A DNA stretch of 64,000 nt from an uncultured Bacteroides sp. (GCF_937912035.1 NZ_CALDPF010000028.1:1-64000), one strand, 5' to 3'; shown: positions 42,025-51,054, numbered from the stretch's first letter. The notes: generated by a model not told the origin, from the letters alone. A program made the numbers and translations.

Positions 42025-44793
42025 CTATTTATAATTTACAGGTATTAGTCGTACATGTCCGTTTAATCCGGAAGGCATTGTCTGCCAGTCCTTATAGTCA
42101 CCTTTGTTATAATTTAGTTTGGCTATATTGATATCTTTGAAAATTCTCCATTTTATATTTTTTCTGTCCATGTCGGCTATTCTGTTGGCAGGCAGGTTAG
42201 TAACCTCTATTTCTATTTTATTCTTTCCTGGTTTTAGTAACTTCCCTACTTTAAGTCTGAATGGAACAGCCCATACTGTACCTGCATTTTTCCCGTTTAT
42301 ATATACTCTTGCACTTTCCCTTACATCTCCGAGGTCAAGAATCCAGTCGTCAGCATTTATATCCGGCATATCCATTTCCAACGAGTAGACACCTGTGCCC
42401 ATATTAATTTTGGCATTTGCCTCTTCAAGTTCTGTCCATGACGTTGGAGTATCTATCATAAACTCACCGTTTATGGCTGGAGTACTGTTTTTGAATTTCA
42501 GCTTCCAGCCATGATCGAGGCTAAGACTATATGGTTGTTCTTCAGTATATGACCAAGCAGGTTCGTCCTCTATATTTTTGTTGAAAGTTTGTATAATGAT
42601 ACTCTCACCTGATTTTAATTGTAGGCGAACCTGTAGTTTGCCGTCTGCATTACGATAGTCGGCTTTCCCTTTCTCACCATTCATCGGATTAAACAGCATA
42701 GCTGATGTTTCGGGAACATTGAGGGTGCTCCAACCGTCAACATCTCTCTTTTGCAGATTTGTTACGAAATAATGATGCCCTTCTGCATTAGAACGTCGTA
42801 TGAACTGTAGTCCGTATAAAGTCTTCATTTCTTCAGCTTTAGTACCTGTTTCTGATAAAGTCTTCTTATAATCCGAACCGATTATAATCTGTCCCTTACC
42901 TAATTTAAATTTCTGTGTATTGCTGAAAGAAGATACTGTTGGAAGTTCCTTTGAAATTTCGGTTAATAATTTTCTGTTGTTTTTCAGGTTACTGTAACCT
43001 GGTACATCTTTAGGATATTGTTCCATGAAAACTACTGTAGCTCCCTGTTTGGCCAGATCTGTTATTCTCTTTAAAGTAGATGCCGGAATCAGCCTTACAT
43101 TTGGTATAATTATAGCCTTGTATTTCGCTCCTCCACTGGTTATAAGCATATTATCCTTGCATACAGTGTTTTTGATAAATGAATCAGAGATGTAGTCTAC
43201 ATCATATCCGTTTGCAATAATTGTTTGTATTGTCTTGATAAATGTAGGTGCATATTGATCCATTTTATGAATGTCGAAAGCTACCAGACGTCCCGGTAAA
43301 TTGTCCCATAAATCATAGATAGGCAGATATATCAGGAAATCGTTGTCGGGCTTGCCCATTTGCAGGAACGATTGGCATCTGGTTATATAATCAAAGAATG
43401 AAGGGGCATCTCTCCAAATAGAATTTGTGGGTGACATATTTATGCTGGCATAAAACAGCCATCCCGGCCATGCTGCATCTTGTGGAGAGTATGTCGTTCC
43501 ATGGAAGAACATGTGGTTTACGCCTGACACAAACATCAGGTCCATATCTGGTTTACATTGTGACAAAGATGTGCGGAAATGTTCTGTAAGCCAGGTAAAT
43601 GTTTCCGATGATGTAAATTGCTTTCCTGATATATGCGCTGCCGATGAGGCATACTTCAACATTGATATATCCGAGAAATTAGGACGTGTCAGCGAGTCAG
43701 TCCTTAGTCCTTTAATATGAAAATCTGTCAAACCGAAGCCTTCACATTCAGGAATATCTACCGATGCGTAAGTGTCTATAAGATTGGCAGGTGAACCGTG
43801 AGCCTGGTTTCTTGTAGTACTTCCATGCTTATGTGCCCATTTTGTCCATTTAGATGTAAAATTATCAATGAGCATTTCACTTATAGTTTCTCTATAATCG
43901 GAAACTATGCGTCTTGTCATTTCAGAACGTTCGGTGCTCAGAAATTCCGGGAAATATTTTTCCAGTTTATACCCTCTTCTTCTTTCAAATTCCTTTAATA
44001 GGTTTGGTGACCAGTCAGCCTTGTAAACCTCGTACGAGTCATTGAAAAATGTTCTTGGATACTCTGAGTTGTTTTCTTTAAAAGCTTTATCAAATTTATT
44101 CAGGTAAGCTTCTACGGCTTCCGGATTCATGTGGTCCATTACATAACCTTCACCCCCAGGGGCTGCCCGTTTTACCTTTTGTAGGGTTTTCCCGATAAAT
44201 AAGGCTATAAGATTCCATTCTCCTTCAGGCGCTTTCCAACTCAACTCACCGTTATCAACCTTTTTTGTCAGATCCAGGCACTCCCCATTGTTATCGTAGG
44301 CCATTAATTTGCTTAAGGTTGCTATTTCCTGCTGTTTTGCTTCTTTAGGATCTTGAATGGAAATTTTTAGTTTTATATCTTTCCCCCCTGTGATTTTATA
44401 TTTCTCGAATATAGCCCTTGTTGCCGCATGTTCGAGAGATACATCCGGACCTCCGAATGGCCATCCGGTTCCGGTATTCATGTCTATGTCGATATTATTC
44501 CTTTTTGCTTCTTCTTTGGTATATTCAAACATGTCCATCCATTGTTCTGATAAAAAAGGAATATCTTTATTCTCATTTCCTTTTACACCATAAATCGGTG
44601 TAATTTCAAGACTTCCAATTCCGGCAGCTCCATATTGTTGCAGGTTGTATGCGAGGCTCTTTTTGTCTACAGCGCTTCCCATCCACCACCAACGGCTTCC
44701 CGGACGTGCCTCAGGATTGACTGTAGGCCAATCCTGAGCTTGTGCACAACCTCCACAAAGAAGCATCAATAACAGTATATTGTTTTTTGTCAT
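42025..44793 (-). CDS. GH106 alpha-L-rhamnosidase
   Basis: A 922-aa exported enzyme expected to release terminal L-rhamnose from rhamnogalacturonan or RG-II-like chains. The N-terminus has a signal (LLLMLLCGGCAQAQ, possible lipobox Cys16 or cleavage after AQA). The family start PEARPGSRWWWMGSAVDKK and NIDIDMNTGTGWPFGGPDVS follow. The C-terminal beta-sandwich with WILDLGDVRESARVYINGKN is the usual carbohydrate-binding-like module. It is the second gene of a minus-strand pair behind GH105, 58 bases apart, but has its own -7 box (TATCTTTG, minus strand 44824-44831). Confidence 0.92.
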   Translation of the reverse strand: MTKNNILLLMLLCGGCAQAQDWPTVNPEARPGSRWWWMGSAVDKKSLAYNLQQYGAAGIGSLEITPIYGVKGNENKDIPFLSEQWMDMFEYTKEEAKRNNIDIDMNTGTGWPFGGPDVSLEHAATRAIFEKYKITGGKDIKLKISIQDPKEAKQQEIATLSKLMAYDNNGECLDLTKKVDNGELSWKAPEGEWNLIALFIGKTLQKVKRAAPGGEGYVMDHMNPEAVEAYLNKFDKAFKENNSEYPRTFFNDSYEVYKADWSPNLLKEFERRRGYKLEKYFPEFLSTERSEMTRRIVSDYRETISEMLIDNFTSKWTKWAHKHGSTTRNQAHGSPANLIDTYASVDIPECEGFGLTDFHIKGLRTDSLTRPNFSDISMLKYASSAAHISGKQFTSSETFTWLTEHFRTSLSQCKPDMDLMFVSGVNHMFFHGTTYSPQDAAWPGWLFYASINMSPTNSIWRDAPSFFDYITRCQSFLQMGKPDNDFLIYLPIYDLWDNLPGRLVAFDIHKMDQYAPTFIKTIQTIIANGYDVDYISDSFIKNTVCKDNMLITSGGAKYKAIIIPNVRLIPASTLKRITDLAKQGATVVFMEQYPKDVPGYSNLKNNRKLLTEISKELPTVSSFSNTQKFKLGKGQIIIGSDYKKTLSETGTKAEEMKTLYGLQFIRRSNAEGHHYFVTNLQKRDVDGWSTLNVPETSAMLFNPMNGEKGKADYRNADGKLQVRLQLKSGESIIIQTFNKNIEDEPAWSYTEEQPYSLSLDHGWKLKFKNSTPAINGEFMIDTPTSWTELEEANAKINMGTGVYSLEMDMPDINADDWILDLGDVRESARVYINGKNAGTVWAVPFRLKVGKLLKPGKNKIEIEVTNLPANRIADMDRKNIKWRIFKDINIAKLNYNKGDYKDWQTMPSGLNGHVRLIPVNYK

Positions 44794-44823
44794 TAGTATA
44801 TTGAATTATTGATTTTAATATAA

Positions 44824-44831
44824 CAAAGATA
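44824..44831 (-). promoter_or_regulatory. GH106 -7 promoter element
   Basis: The minus strand reads TATCTTTG, 30 bases before the GH106 start, inside the gap to the upstream GH105 gene. Confidence 0.6.
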
Positions 44832-44851
44832 TTAATTTAACTGTCGTGTAA

Positions 44852-45985
44852 TTATCTTAGTTTGTATATTTCACTTCCGGCCAGTAGAAAACATCCTGTT
44901 CCAAAATCATCAAAGTCTGGTTTGCTGTCGTATGTTACAGGTTGTCCGTCCTTAGGCTCTTTTCCTGTGCCCTGAACATATCCAAGGAAACCATTAGGGT
45001 GGACAGCTTCCTTAATCATGGCATCCCAGGCTTTTAGAACAACAGGAAGATACACATCGCGTTCAAGTAGTCCATTTCTTATTCCCCAGGCCATGCCATA
45101 CACAAATAGTGATGTTCCTGTTAGTTCTTTACCTCCGAAATTACTTGGATCGTGTAGACTTACGTTCCAGAATCCATCTTCTCTTTGGCAGTTTTTAAGA
45201 GCTTTACTCATAGCCAGAAAGTCGTTGATATAGTCTTTCCTGTGAATCTCATTAGCTGGAATTTCGTCAAGAACACGGACTAGGGCTGCATAAACCCAAC
45301 CGTTTCCTCTGCTCCAGTAGCAGTCTTCTCCGTTTGGTTCCTTATATGGAGGGTCGAAATTATGGTCTCTCCACCATAATCCGTCTTTAGGATTATACAT
45401 GCCGTTATCTCCGTGTCTGTTTCTTGTGTATTCGTACATTTGCCACATTTTGTCAAAGTATTTCTGGTCACCTGTAAGTTTTCCCATTTTGGCAAATCCC
45501 GGCATACCCATTTGGATTGCGTCTATCCACCACCACTCATTTATTTGAGGTGTATTGACCAACATGTTCAGGTTAGACTTCACATTAAGCAATATTTCAG
45601 GTTTAGGACATAAGTTATACATATCTATATAAACCTGTCCGCATGCATAATTGTCCGCATGTCTGGTTGTTGTTCCCCTCCACATACCCCATTCGTGGAA
45701 TTTACCCCATTCGTATGCGTACTTATAGTATTCAGTATCAGGATAAATGGAATATAATGCAAGCAGCCCTTCATAATATACTGTTCGTGTCCAGATATTG
45801 CTTGGACGCATTTTGCCATTTACAAAACTTGGAATCCTGCAGTCAGGATTGTTCTCCATGTAATGATTGTTTACTTTGATAAGTGTGTTAAGTGTTTCTT
45901 TCTGGTCAGGAATCTCTTGTGCATTGATAAATCCGGTTGATGCAACGAAGAGTGATGTTAATGCTGTGATTAATAGTTTTTTCAT
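44852..45985 (-). CDS. GH105 unsaturated glucuronyl/galacturonyl hydrolase
   Basis: A second GH105 enzyme, 377 aa with a signal peptide ending near INAQE. The catalytic Asp is Asp155 in EWWWIDAIQMGMPGFAKMG; WSRGNGWVYAALVRVLDEIP and the C-terminal FDDFGTGCFLLAGSEIYKL follow. It differs clearly from the GH105 at 37.1 kb, which lacks the WWWIDAIQM form, so the two probably act on different unsaturated ends. Divergent from a GH28 gene over a shared promoter region (45986-46227), and upstream of GH106. Confidence 0.92.
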   Translation of the reverse strand: MKKLLITALTSLFVASTGFINAQEIPDQKETLNTLIKVNNHYMENNPDCRIPSFVNGKMRPSNIWTRTVYYEGLLALYSIYPDTEYYKYAYEWGKFHEWGMWRGTTTRHADNYACGQVYIDMYNLCPKPEILLNVKSNLNMLVNTPQINEWWWIDAIQMGMPGFAKMGKLTGDQKYFDKMWQMYEYTRNRHGDNGMYNPKDGLWWRDHNFDPPYKEPNGEDCYWSRGNGWVYAALVRVLDEIPANEIHRKDYINDFLAMSKALKNCQREDGFWNVSLHDPSNFGGKELTGTSLFVYGMAWGIRNGLLERDVYLPVVLKAWDAMIKEAVHPNGFLGYVQGTGKEPKDGQPVTYDSKPDFDDFGTGCFLLAGSEIYKLR

Positions 45986-46012
45986 GATATTAATTGTTAA
46001 TAGTTTATGTTA

Positions 46013-46177
46013 CAAATATAGTGTTAGCGACTCAGATTCATATGGAAAATAATGTATAATCCTTGTACTTTTCAGTATTATATTTGTCTATTATACTTTT
46101 AAATTGCCCAGGTGTACAATTTTCCTAGTTTATGAATGATTTTCTATTTATATTATGTGTGACTTTACTTATTTTTG
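46013..46177. promoter_or_regulatory. Divergent GH105/GH28 promoter region
   Basis: The minus-strand -7 box TATATTTG is at 46013-46020 for GH105; the plus-strand TATTTTTG at 46170-46177 serves GH28. Between them are TTGTACTTTTCAGTATTA (46063-46080) and a looser GTGTACAATTTTC (46112-46124). The first is close to the elements before kduD and the 676-aa gene. Confidence 0.55.
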
Positions 46178-46227
46178 TTGCAATAAGTTTTCAGAATGAT
46201 ATGTATAATTATAAAAAATATTTTGAT

Positions 46228-47568
46228 ATGAAATTGAGAAGAACATTTATGCTTTGTGCATATTTTGTATTCCTTATGTGTAATCTTTCTGCGAAAGAAG
46301 TTTTTCCTGACGGAACACCTATACCTGACTGGTTTCGTAAAAATGAAATTACGAAATTGGAGGATTTGGGTAAAATATATAATATAACAAATTTTGGAGT
46401 AGTAAATGACAGCACAATACTGCAGACAACGCAGATTCAGGCTATAATTGATAGAGCTTCGTCTGAAGGTGGTGGGGTTATTTATATCCCAAAGGGAACT
46501 TTCTTAAGTGGCTCGCTGTTCTTTAAGCCTAAAACTCATTTGTATATAGAACGTGGAGGGACATTGAAAGGTAGTGACGACATTAGCAATTTTGATGTTA
46601 TAGATACCAGAATGGAAGGACAGAATTTAAAATATTTTGCTGCTTTGGTCAATGCTATTGGTGTAGATGGATTTACTATATCCGGTGAAGGACGTATAAA
46701 CGGAAATGGATTAAGGTATTGGAAATCATTCTGGTTAAGACGTAAAGTTAATCCGGAATGCACAAATCTGGAGGAACTCCGTCCAAGACTTGTCTTTATA
46801 TCTGATTCAAAAAATGTTCAGCTTTCGGGTGTACGGTTGGAGAACTCTCCATTTTGGACTACACATCTATATCGTTGCGAGAACGTTAAGTTGTTGAACC
46901 TTCATATATATGCTCCTTATGCACCTGTTAAGGCTCCTAGTTCAGATGCTATTGATATAGATGTATGTACTAATGTTCTTGTCAAGAACTGTTTTATGTC
47001 TGTAAATGATGATGCTATAGCACTGAAAGGTGGTAAGGGACCTTGGGCTGATCAGGATAAAAAGAATAATGGTTCAAATCGTAATATTATTATTGAAGAT
47101 TGTGTGTACGGTTTTTGCCATAGTGCTTTGACTTGTGGAAGTGAGTCTATACATAATCATAATGTTATTTTGAGACGTTGCCGTTTGGATAATGCTAAAC
47201 GGTTGTTATGGCTGAAAATGAGACCGGATACACCTCAAAACTATAATTATATTACAGTAGAGAATATTACTGGAAATGTAACCAGTTTCCTGTATGCAAA
47301 ACCATGGAACCAGTTTTTTGACTTGAAGGGAAGAAAAGATATTCCTTATTCTTATTCAAAACATATCACTATGCGTGATATATCAATGGAGTGTGACATC
47401 GTTTTTGATGTTACAAAAGCTGATGATCAATATAAATTGTCAGATTTTACTTTTGAAAATTTAGATTTGAAGGTTGAGAAGAAAACTGATATTAATACAG
47501 ATTATATTGATGGTTTCATAATAAAAGATGTTAGGATTAATGGTAAAAACATTGCAGAACAATTTTAA
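46228..47568 (+). CDS. GH28-family pectin hydrolase, divergent motifs
   Basis: A 446-aa secreted beta-helix enzyme. The start at 46228 (MKLRRTFMLCAYFVFLMC) is chosen because it gives a signal peptide; an in-frame ATG at 46132 lies upstream of the -7 box and would be untranscribed. GH28 motifs are present but altered: SSDAIDIDVC for the first Asp, VNDDAIALKGGKG (Asp261/262), FCHSALTCGSE where most GH28 have GHG, and WLKMRPDTPQ in place of RIK. Such changes are seen in rhamnogalacturonan-specific GH28 members, so that is the likelier substrate. Monocistronic, ending at a bidirectional terminator. Confidence 0.88.
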   Translation: MKLRRTFMLCAYFVFLMCNLSAKEVFPDGTPIPDWFRKNEITKLEDLGKIYNITNFGVVNDSTILQTTQIQAIIDRASSEGGGVIYIPKGTFLSGSLFFKPKTHLYIERGGTLKGSDDISNFDVIDTRMEGQNLKYFAALVNAIGVDGFTISGEGRINGNGLRYWKSFWLRRKVNPECTNLEELRPRLVFISDSKNVQLSGVRLENSPFWTTHLYRCENVKLLNLHIYAPYAPVKAPSSDAIDIDVCTNVLVKNCFMSVNDDAIALKGGKGPWADQDKKNNGSNRNIIIEDCVYGFCHSALTCGSESIHNHNVILRRCRLDNAKRLLWLKMRPDTPQNYNYITVENITGNVTSFLYAKPWNQFFDLKGRKDIPYSYSKHITMRDISMECDIVFDVTKADDQYKLSDFTFENLDLKVEKKTDINTDYIDGFIIKDVRINGKNIAEQF

Positions 47569-47593
47569 TAGGTATTAGGATGATTGTTTTCAG

Positions 47594-47635
47594 AAAAAAA
47601 CTCCGGCATAACATAATGCATGCCGGAGTTTTTTT
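47594..47635. terminator. Bidirectional terminator
   Basis: AAAAAAACTCCGGCAT (47594-47609) pairs with ATGCCGGAGTTTTTTT (47620-47635), between GH28 and the convergent miaB; the right arm reaches the miaB stop codon. Confidence 0.9.
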
Positions 47636-49007
47636 ATTCCATAACCTCAACCCCCTTCAGAGTGGCTGAGCTTGATTCAGTAATCTTTACTTTTACAAAG
47701 TCACCTATACGGTGTGTTCCTCTGTCGAATACTACTACTTTGTTCTGTTCCGTACGACCGAACAACTGTTCCTTAGAACGTTTTGATACGCCTTCTGCAA
47801 GAACTTCGAATGTTTTTCCCACATCCTTTGCATTGCTTTCGGCAGAAAGCTGGTTCTGCAACTCTATCATTTCGTTCAGACGTCGTATTTTGATTTCTTC
47901 AGGTACATCGTCAGGAAGATGTTTTGATGCGTATGTACCCGGTCTTTCGGAATATTTGAACATGAATGCCGAGTCGTATGCACATTCGCGCATAAGCGAC
48001 AATGACATCTGATGGTCCTCTTCCGTTTCGCTATGGAATCCTGAGAATATGTCTGTGCTTAGTCCGCAGTCTGGAATTATGCGACGTATAGCCTCTACTC
48101 TTTCAAGATACCATTCGCGTGTATATTTTCTGTTCATCAGTTTCAGTATGCGTGAACTTCCGCTCTGTACAGGCAGGTGGATGTGTTTGCATACGTTTGG
48201 CACTTCTGCTATGACATGGAGTGTTTCGTCGCTCATATCCTTAGGATGAGATGTGGTGAAACGCACTCTCATTCCCGGTACTGCTTCTGCCACAATGCGT
48301 AGGAGCATAGGGAATGTCACTGTCTTTCCGTCCTTTTCGAAACGGTATGAATTTACGTTCTGTCCCAGGAGAGTGACTTCCTTGTAGCCTTTCTTTTCCA
48401 GGTCACGAACTTCATTCAGGATACTTTCCACGTCACGACTTCTTTCGCGTCCTCTTGTGTAAGGAACGATACAGTAATGGCAGAAGTTGTTACATCCACG
48501 CATGATTGATACGAATCCTGAGATGTGGTTACCACAGATGCGCGAAGGAATTACATCACGATAAGTTTCTGTAGTTGACAGTTCCACGTTGATAGCTTTT
48601 TCTCCGGCTTCTACTGATGCTATGAGTTCCGGAAGAGTCAGATATGCATCAGGCCCCGCCACGAGGTCGACATGATGGTTTTCTATCAGGTCTTCTTTCA
48701 CACGTTCTGCCATACAACCCAATACACCTACTATCAGGTTTTTCCTTTTCTTTCTCAGAGAATGAAAGAATTCCAGACGGTTCAGAATCTTCTGTTCCGC
48801 ATTGTCTCTGATAGAGCATGTGTTCATAAACACCGCATCTGCTTCCTCTAGGGTCTCACATGGGGAGTAGCCTGCCATTTGCATGATAGATGCTATTACT
48901 TCACTGTCTGCCACGTTCATCTGGCATCCGTAAGTTTCGATGAACAGTTTTTTGCTGTCTTGTTCAGTTGCAGATTTTAAGTCTGCTCCTGTTGCTTCAT
49001 TTGTCAT
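47634..49007 (-). CDS. miaB: tRNA-2-methylthio-N6-dimethylallyladenosine synthase
   Basis: Radical-SAM enzyme that adds the methylthio group to i6A37 of tRNA. The 457-aa protein has the N-terminal UPF0004 domain (FIETYGCQMNVADSE, with further Cys in MNTCSIRDNAEQK and VGVLGCMAER), the radical-SAM cluster CNNFCHYC in the middle and a C-terminal TRAM domain. A -7 box (TATCTTTG, minus strand 49038-49045) overlaps a 55-bp direct repeat. It is a housekeeping gene lodged between pectin genes. Confidence 0.96.
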   Translation of the reverse strand: MTNEATGADLKSATEQDSKKLFIETYGCQMNVADSEVIASIMQMAGYSPCETLEEADAVFMNTCSIRDNAEQKILNRLEFFHSLRKKRKNLIVGVLGCMAERVKEDLIENHHVDLVAGPDAYLTLPELIASVEAGEKAINVELSTTETYRDVIPSRICGNHISGFVSIMRGCNNFCHYCIVPYTRGRERSRDVESILNEVRDLEKKGYKEVTLLGQNVNSYRFEKDGKTVTFPMLLRIVAEAVPGMRVRFTTSHPKDMSDETLHVIAEVPNVCKHIHLPVQSGSSRILKLMNRKYTREWYLERVEAIRRIIPDCGLSTDIFSGFHSETEEDHQMSLSLMRECAYDSAFMFKYSERPGTYASKHLPDDVPEEIKIRRLNEMIELQNQLSAESNAKDVGKTFEVLAEGVSKRSKEQLFGRTEQNKVVVFDRGTHRIGDFVKVKITESSSATLKGVEVME

Positions 49008-49038
49008 AATTGCTTGATTTGTTGATTAAAATTTCTGC

Positions 49039-49174
49039 AAAGATAGTGCAAACCGAGCGAAGCACAAAGTGAAAACAAAGTTTTCGACTTTTGATTCCGA
49101 GGTGCAGCCTTTCTTATTAAAAGATAGTGCAAACCGAGCGAAGCATAAAGTGAAAACAAAGTTTTCGACTTTTG
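49039..49174. repeat. Pair of 55-bp direct repeats
   Basis: Copies at 49039-49093 and 49120-49174 differ at one position. Each starts AAAGATAGTGCAAACCGAGC and holds an inner stem (AAAGTGAAAAC opposite GTTTTCGACTTT). The first copy carries the miaB -7 box. GCAAACCGAG-type intergenic sequences are frequent in Bacteroides as I recall them, so this may be a dispersed element. Confidence 0.8.
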
Positions 49175-49225
49175 TGTATATTAGAGATTATTTTTATTAT
49201 GGAATATAGTTTTAAATGTACTATT

Positions 49226-49291
49226 CAAAATGCTTTGTTGTTTGACTTAAAACGCTTTGTCGTTTTATTCAAAATGTTCTGTCATTTTTTT
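49226..49291. repeat. Three 22-bp palindromic units
   Basis: Cores at exactly 22-bp spacing: AAAATG-CTTTGT-TGTTTG (49227), AAAACG-CTTTGT-CGTTTT (49249) and AAAATG-TTCTGT-CATTTT (49271). The second and third are perfect 6-bp inverted repeats around a 6-base centre, with compensatory change (ACG/CGT against ATG/CAT). Located about 200 bases upstream of the acetyl-CoA hydrolase -7 box. Confidence 0.75.
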
Positions 49292-49554
49292 TAAACGTGT
49301 CAGGCTTATAAAGTGTAGTGTATTTAGTTGTCAGTTTAGTAACTCCATAATACTACAAATATTTTGTGTTTTAATATTTGTCAAAATATTTGAAATATTG
49401 GCGAATTGTGCTCATTTTGTAGAAAAAAGTATGTTTTTTATCATAATTTTGAAACAAAATGTATTGTATTTGATGTTTTTTTTCTAAATTTGGACAGCCT
49501 CGGAAAACTTACTAACTTTCGAATATATATAAATAACTTTAAAAACACAATATC

Positions 49555-51054
49555 ATGAGCTATAAATTTATGACAGCGGCCGAAGCTGCAAGTTTGATTA
49601 AAGACGGAGATATTATTGGATTAAGTGGATTTACACCAGCCGGAACACCAAAGGCTGTTACTGCCGAGTTGGCTAAAATGGCTGAAGAAAAACATGCACG
49701 TGGAGAACATTTTAAAGTGAGCGTTCTTACAGGTGCTTCAACCGGAGATTCATGTGATGGCGTTCTGATACGTGCCAATGCACTCGAATTTAGAGCTCCA
49801 TATACTACAAATACAGATTTCCGCAAGGCTTGCAACAACGGGCAGGTAAAATACTCTGATATACATCTGTCACAAATGGCTCAGAGAATCCGTTCGGGCT
49901 TCTTAGGCAAAGTTAATGTTGCCATAATGGAAGCTTGCGAACTTACTGCCGATGGACGTATTTACCTTACTGCAGGTGTGGGTATTTCCCCTACAGTGGC
50001 ACGTCTGGCAGAAAAAGTTATAGTTGAACTTAACGCTGCTCATAACAAGACAAGTCTTATGGGTATGCATGATATTTATGAGCTAGAACGTCCGCCACAT
50101 CGTCGTCCTATCATGATAGAACATGCTAGTGACCGTATTGGAACACCTTATATTCAGGTCGATCCGGCTAAAATTGCAGCTGTAGTAGAAGTGAATATTC
50201 CTGATGAAGCCCGTGGATTCCACGATCCGGACCCTATTACCGACAAGATTGGTCAGAATGTGGCAGACTTTCTGGTAAATGATTTACGTAAGGGTACAAT
50301 ACCTTCTACTTTCTTGCCTTTACAGTCTGGTGTTGGTAATATAGCAAATGCAGTGTTGAGTGCATTGGGTAAGAATCCTGATGTACCTGCTTTTGAAATG
50401 TATACTGAAGTTATCCAGAATTCAGTGATAGATTTGGTAAAAACAGGTAGAATAAAGTTCGGTAGTACATGTTCATTGAGTGTGACAAACGACTGTCTGC
50501 AGGATATTTACGATAACATTGAATTCTTCCGCGACAAACTTGTTTTGCGTCCTTCTGAAATTTCAAATTGCCCGGAAGTAGTACGTCGTCTTGGAGTTAT
50601 TTCAATGAATACGGCTATTGAAGCGGATATTTACGGTAATGTAAACTCTACACATATCTGTGGAACCAAGATGATGAACGGTATTGGAGGTTCTGGCGAT
50701 TTTACACGCAGTGCTTATATTTCTATTTTCTCTTGTCCTTCAATAGCAAAAGGTGGTTGTATCAGTTCGATTGTTCCTATGGTTTCACATCAGGATCATA
50801 GCGAACACTCTGTAAATGTAATTATTACAGAACAGGGTATTGCCGATTTGCGTGGTAAGAGTCCTATGGAACGTGCCAAGACTGTTATTGAGAACTGTGC
50901 TCATCCTGACTACAAGCAGCTTTTGTGGGATTATCTCAAGATAGCTAGCAAGGGACAAACTAGCCACAGTCTTTCTGCTGCGCTGGGAATGCATGAAGTG
51001 TTCCTTGACAAGGGTGATATGCGTTTGACTGACTGGGCTGACTTCAAGAGATAA
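49555..51054 (+). CDS. Acetyl-CoA hydrolase/succinate CoA-transferase family protein
   Basis: A 499-aa cytoplasmic enzyme of the class I CoA-transferase group (Ach1/AarC/Cat1). It would move CoA between acetyl-CoA and succinate or another acid, or hydrolyse it. Visible features are the N-terminal GLSGFTPAGTPKAVTAEL, the region SMNTAIEADIYGNVNSTH with the probable catalytic Glu, MNGIGGSGDFTRSAYISIF and VNVIITEQGIADLRGKSP. In gut Bacteroidetes this activity fits acetate/succinate/propionate fermentation. The gene is monocistronic with a long AT-rich leader region. Confidence 0.92.
   Translation: MSYKFMTAAEAASLIKDGDIIGLSGFTPAGTPKAVTAELAKMAEEKHARGEHFKVSVLTGASTGDSCDGVLIRANALEFRAPYTTNTDFRKACNNGQVKYSDIHLSQMAQRIRSGFLGKVNVAIMEACELTADGRIYLTAGVGISPTVARLAEKVIVELNAAHNKTSLMGMHDIYELERPPHRRPIMIEHASDRIGTPYIQVDPAKIAAVVEVNIPDEARGFHDPDPITDKIGQNVADFLVNDLRKGTIPSTFLPLQSGVGNIANAVLSALGKNPDVPAFEMYTEVIQNSVIDLVKTGRIKFGSTCSLSVTNDCLQDIYDNIEFFRDKLVLRPSEISNCPEVVRRLGVISMNTAIEADIYGNVNSTHICGTKMMNGIGGSGDFTRSAYISIFSCPSIAKGGCISSIVPMVSHQDHSEHSVNVIITEQGIADLRGKSPMERAKTVIENCAHPDYKQLLWDYLKIASKGQTSHSLSAALGMHEVFLDKGDMRLTDWADFKR

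Larger units (their letters stand above)
49008..49554. other. 547-bp divergent intergenic region
   Basis: No gene seen; a 76-aa frame at 49257-49487 is AT-rich and runs through the repeats. The region holds the miaB promoter, two copies of a 55-bp repeat (49039-49093 and 49120-49174), a 22-bp-period palindromic array (49226-49291) and, near the right end, the -7 box TAAATTTG (49485-49492) of the acetyl-CoA hydrolase gene. Confidence 0.75.

Noticed and set aside
49257..49487. 76-aa frame before the acetyl-CoA hydrolase gene
   Set aside because: Very AT-rich, overlaps the palindromic array and ends at the -7 box; low-complexity composition.
49008..49554. Insertion sequence remnant
   Set aside because: The 55-bp repeats are direct, not terminal inverted repeats, and no transposase fragment lies between or beside them.
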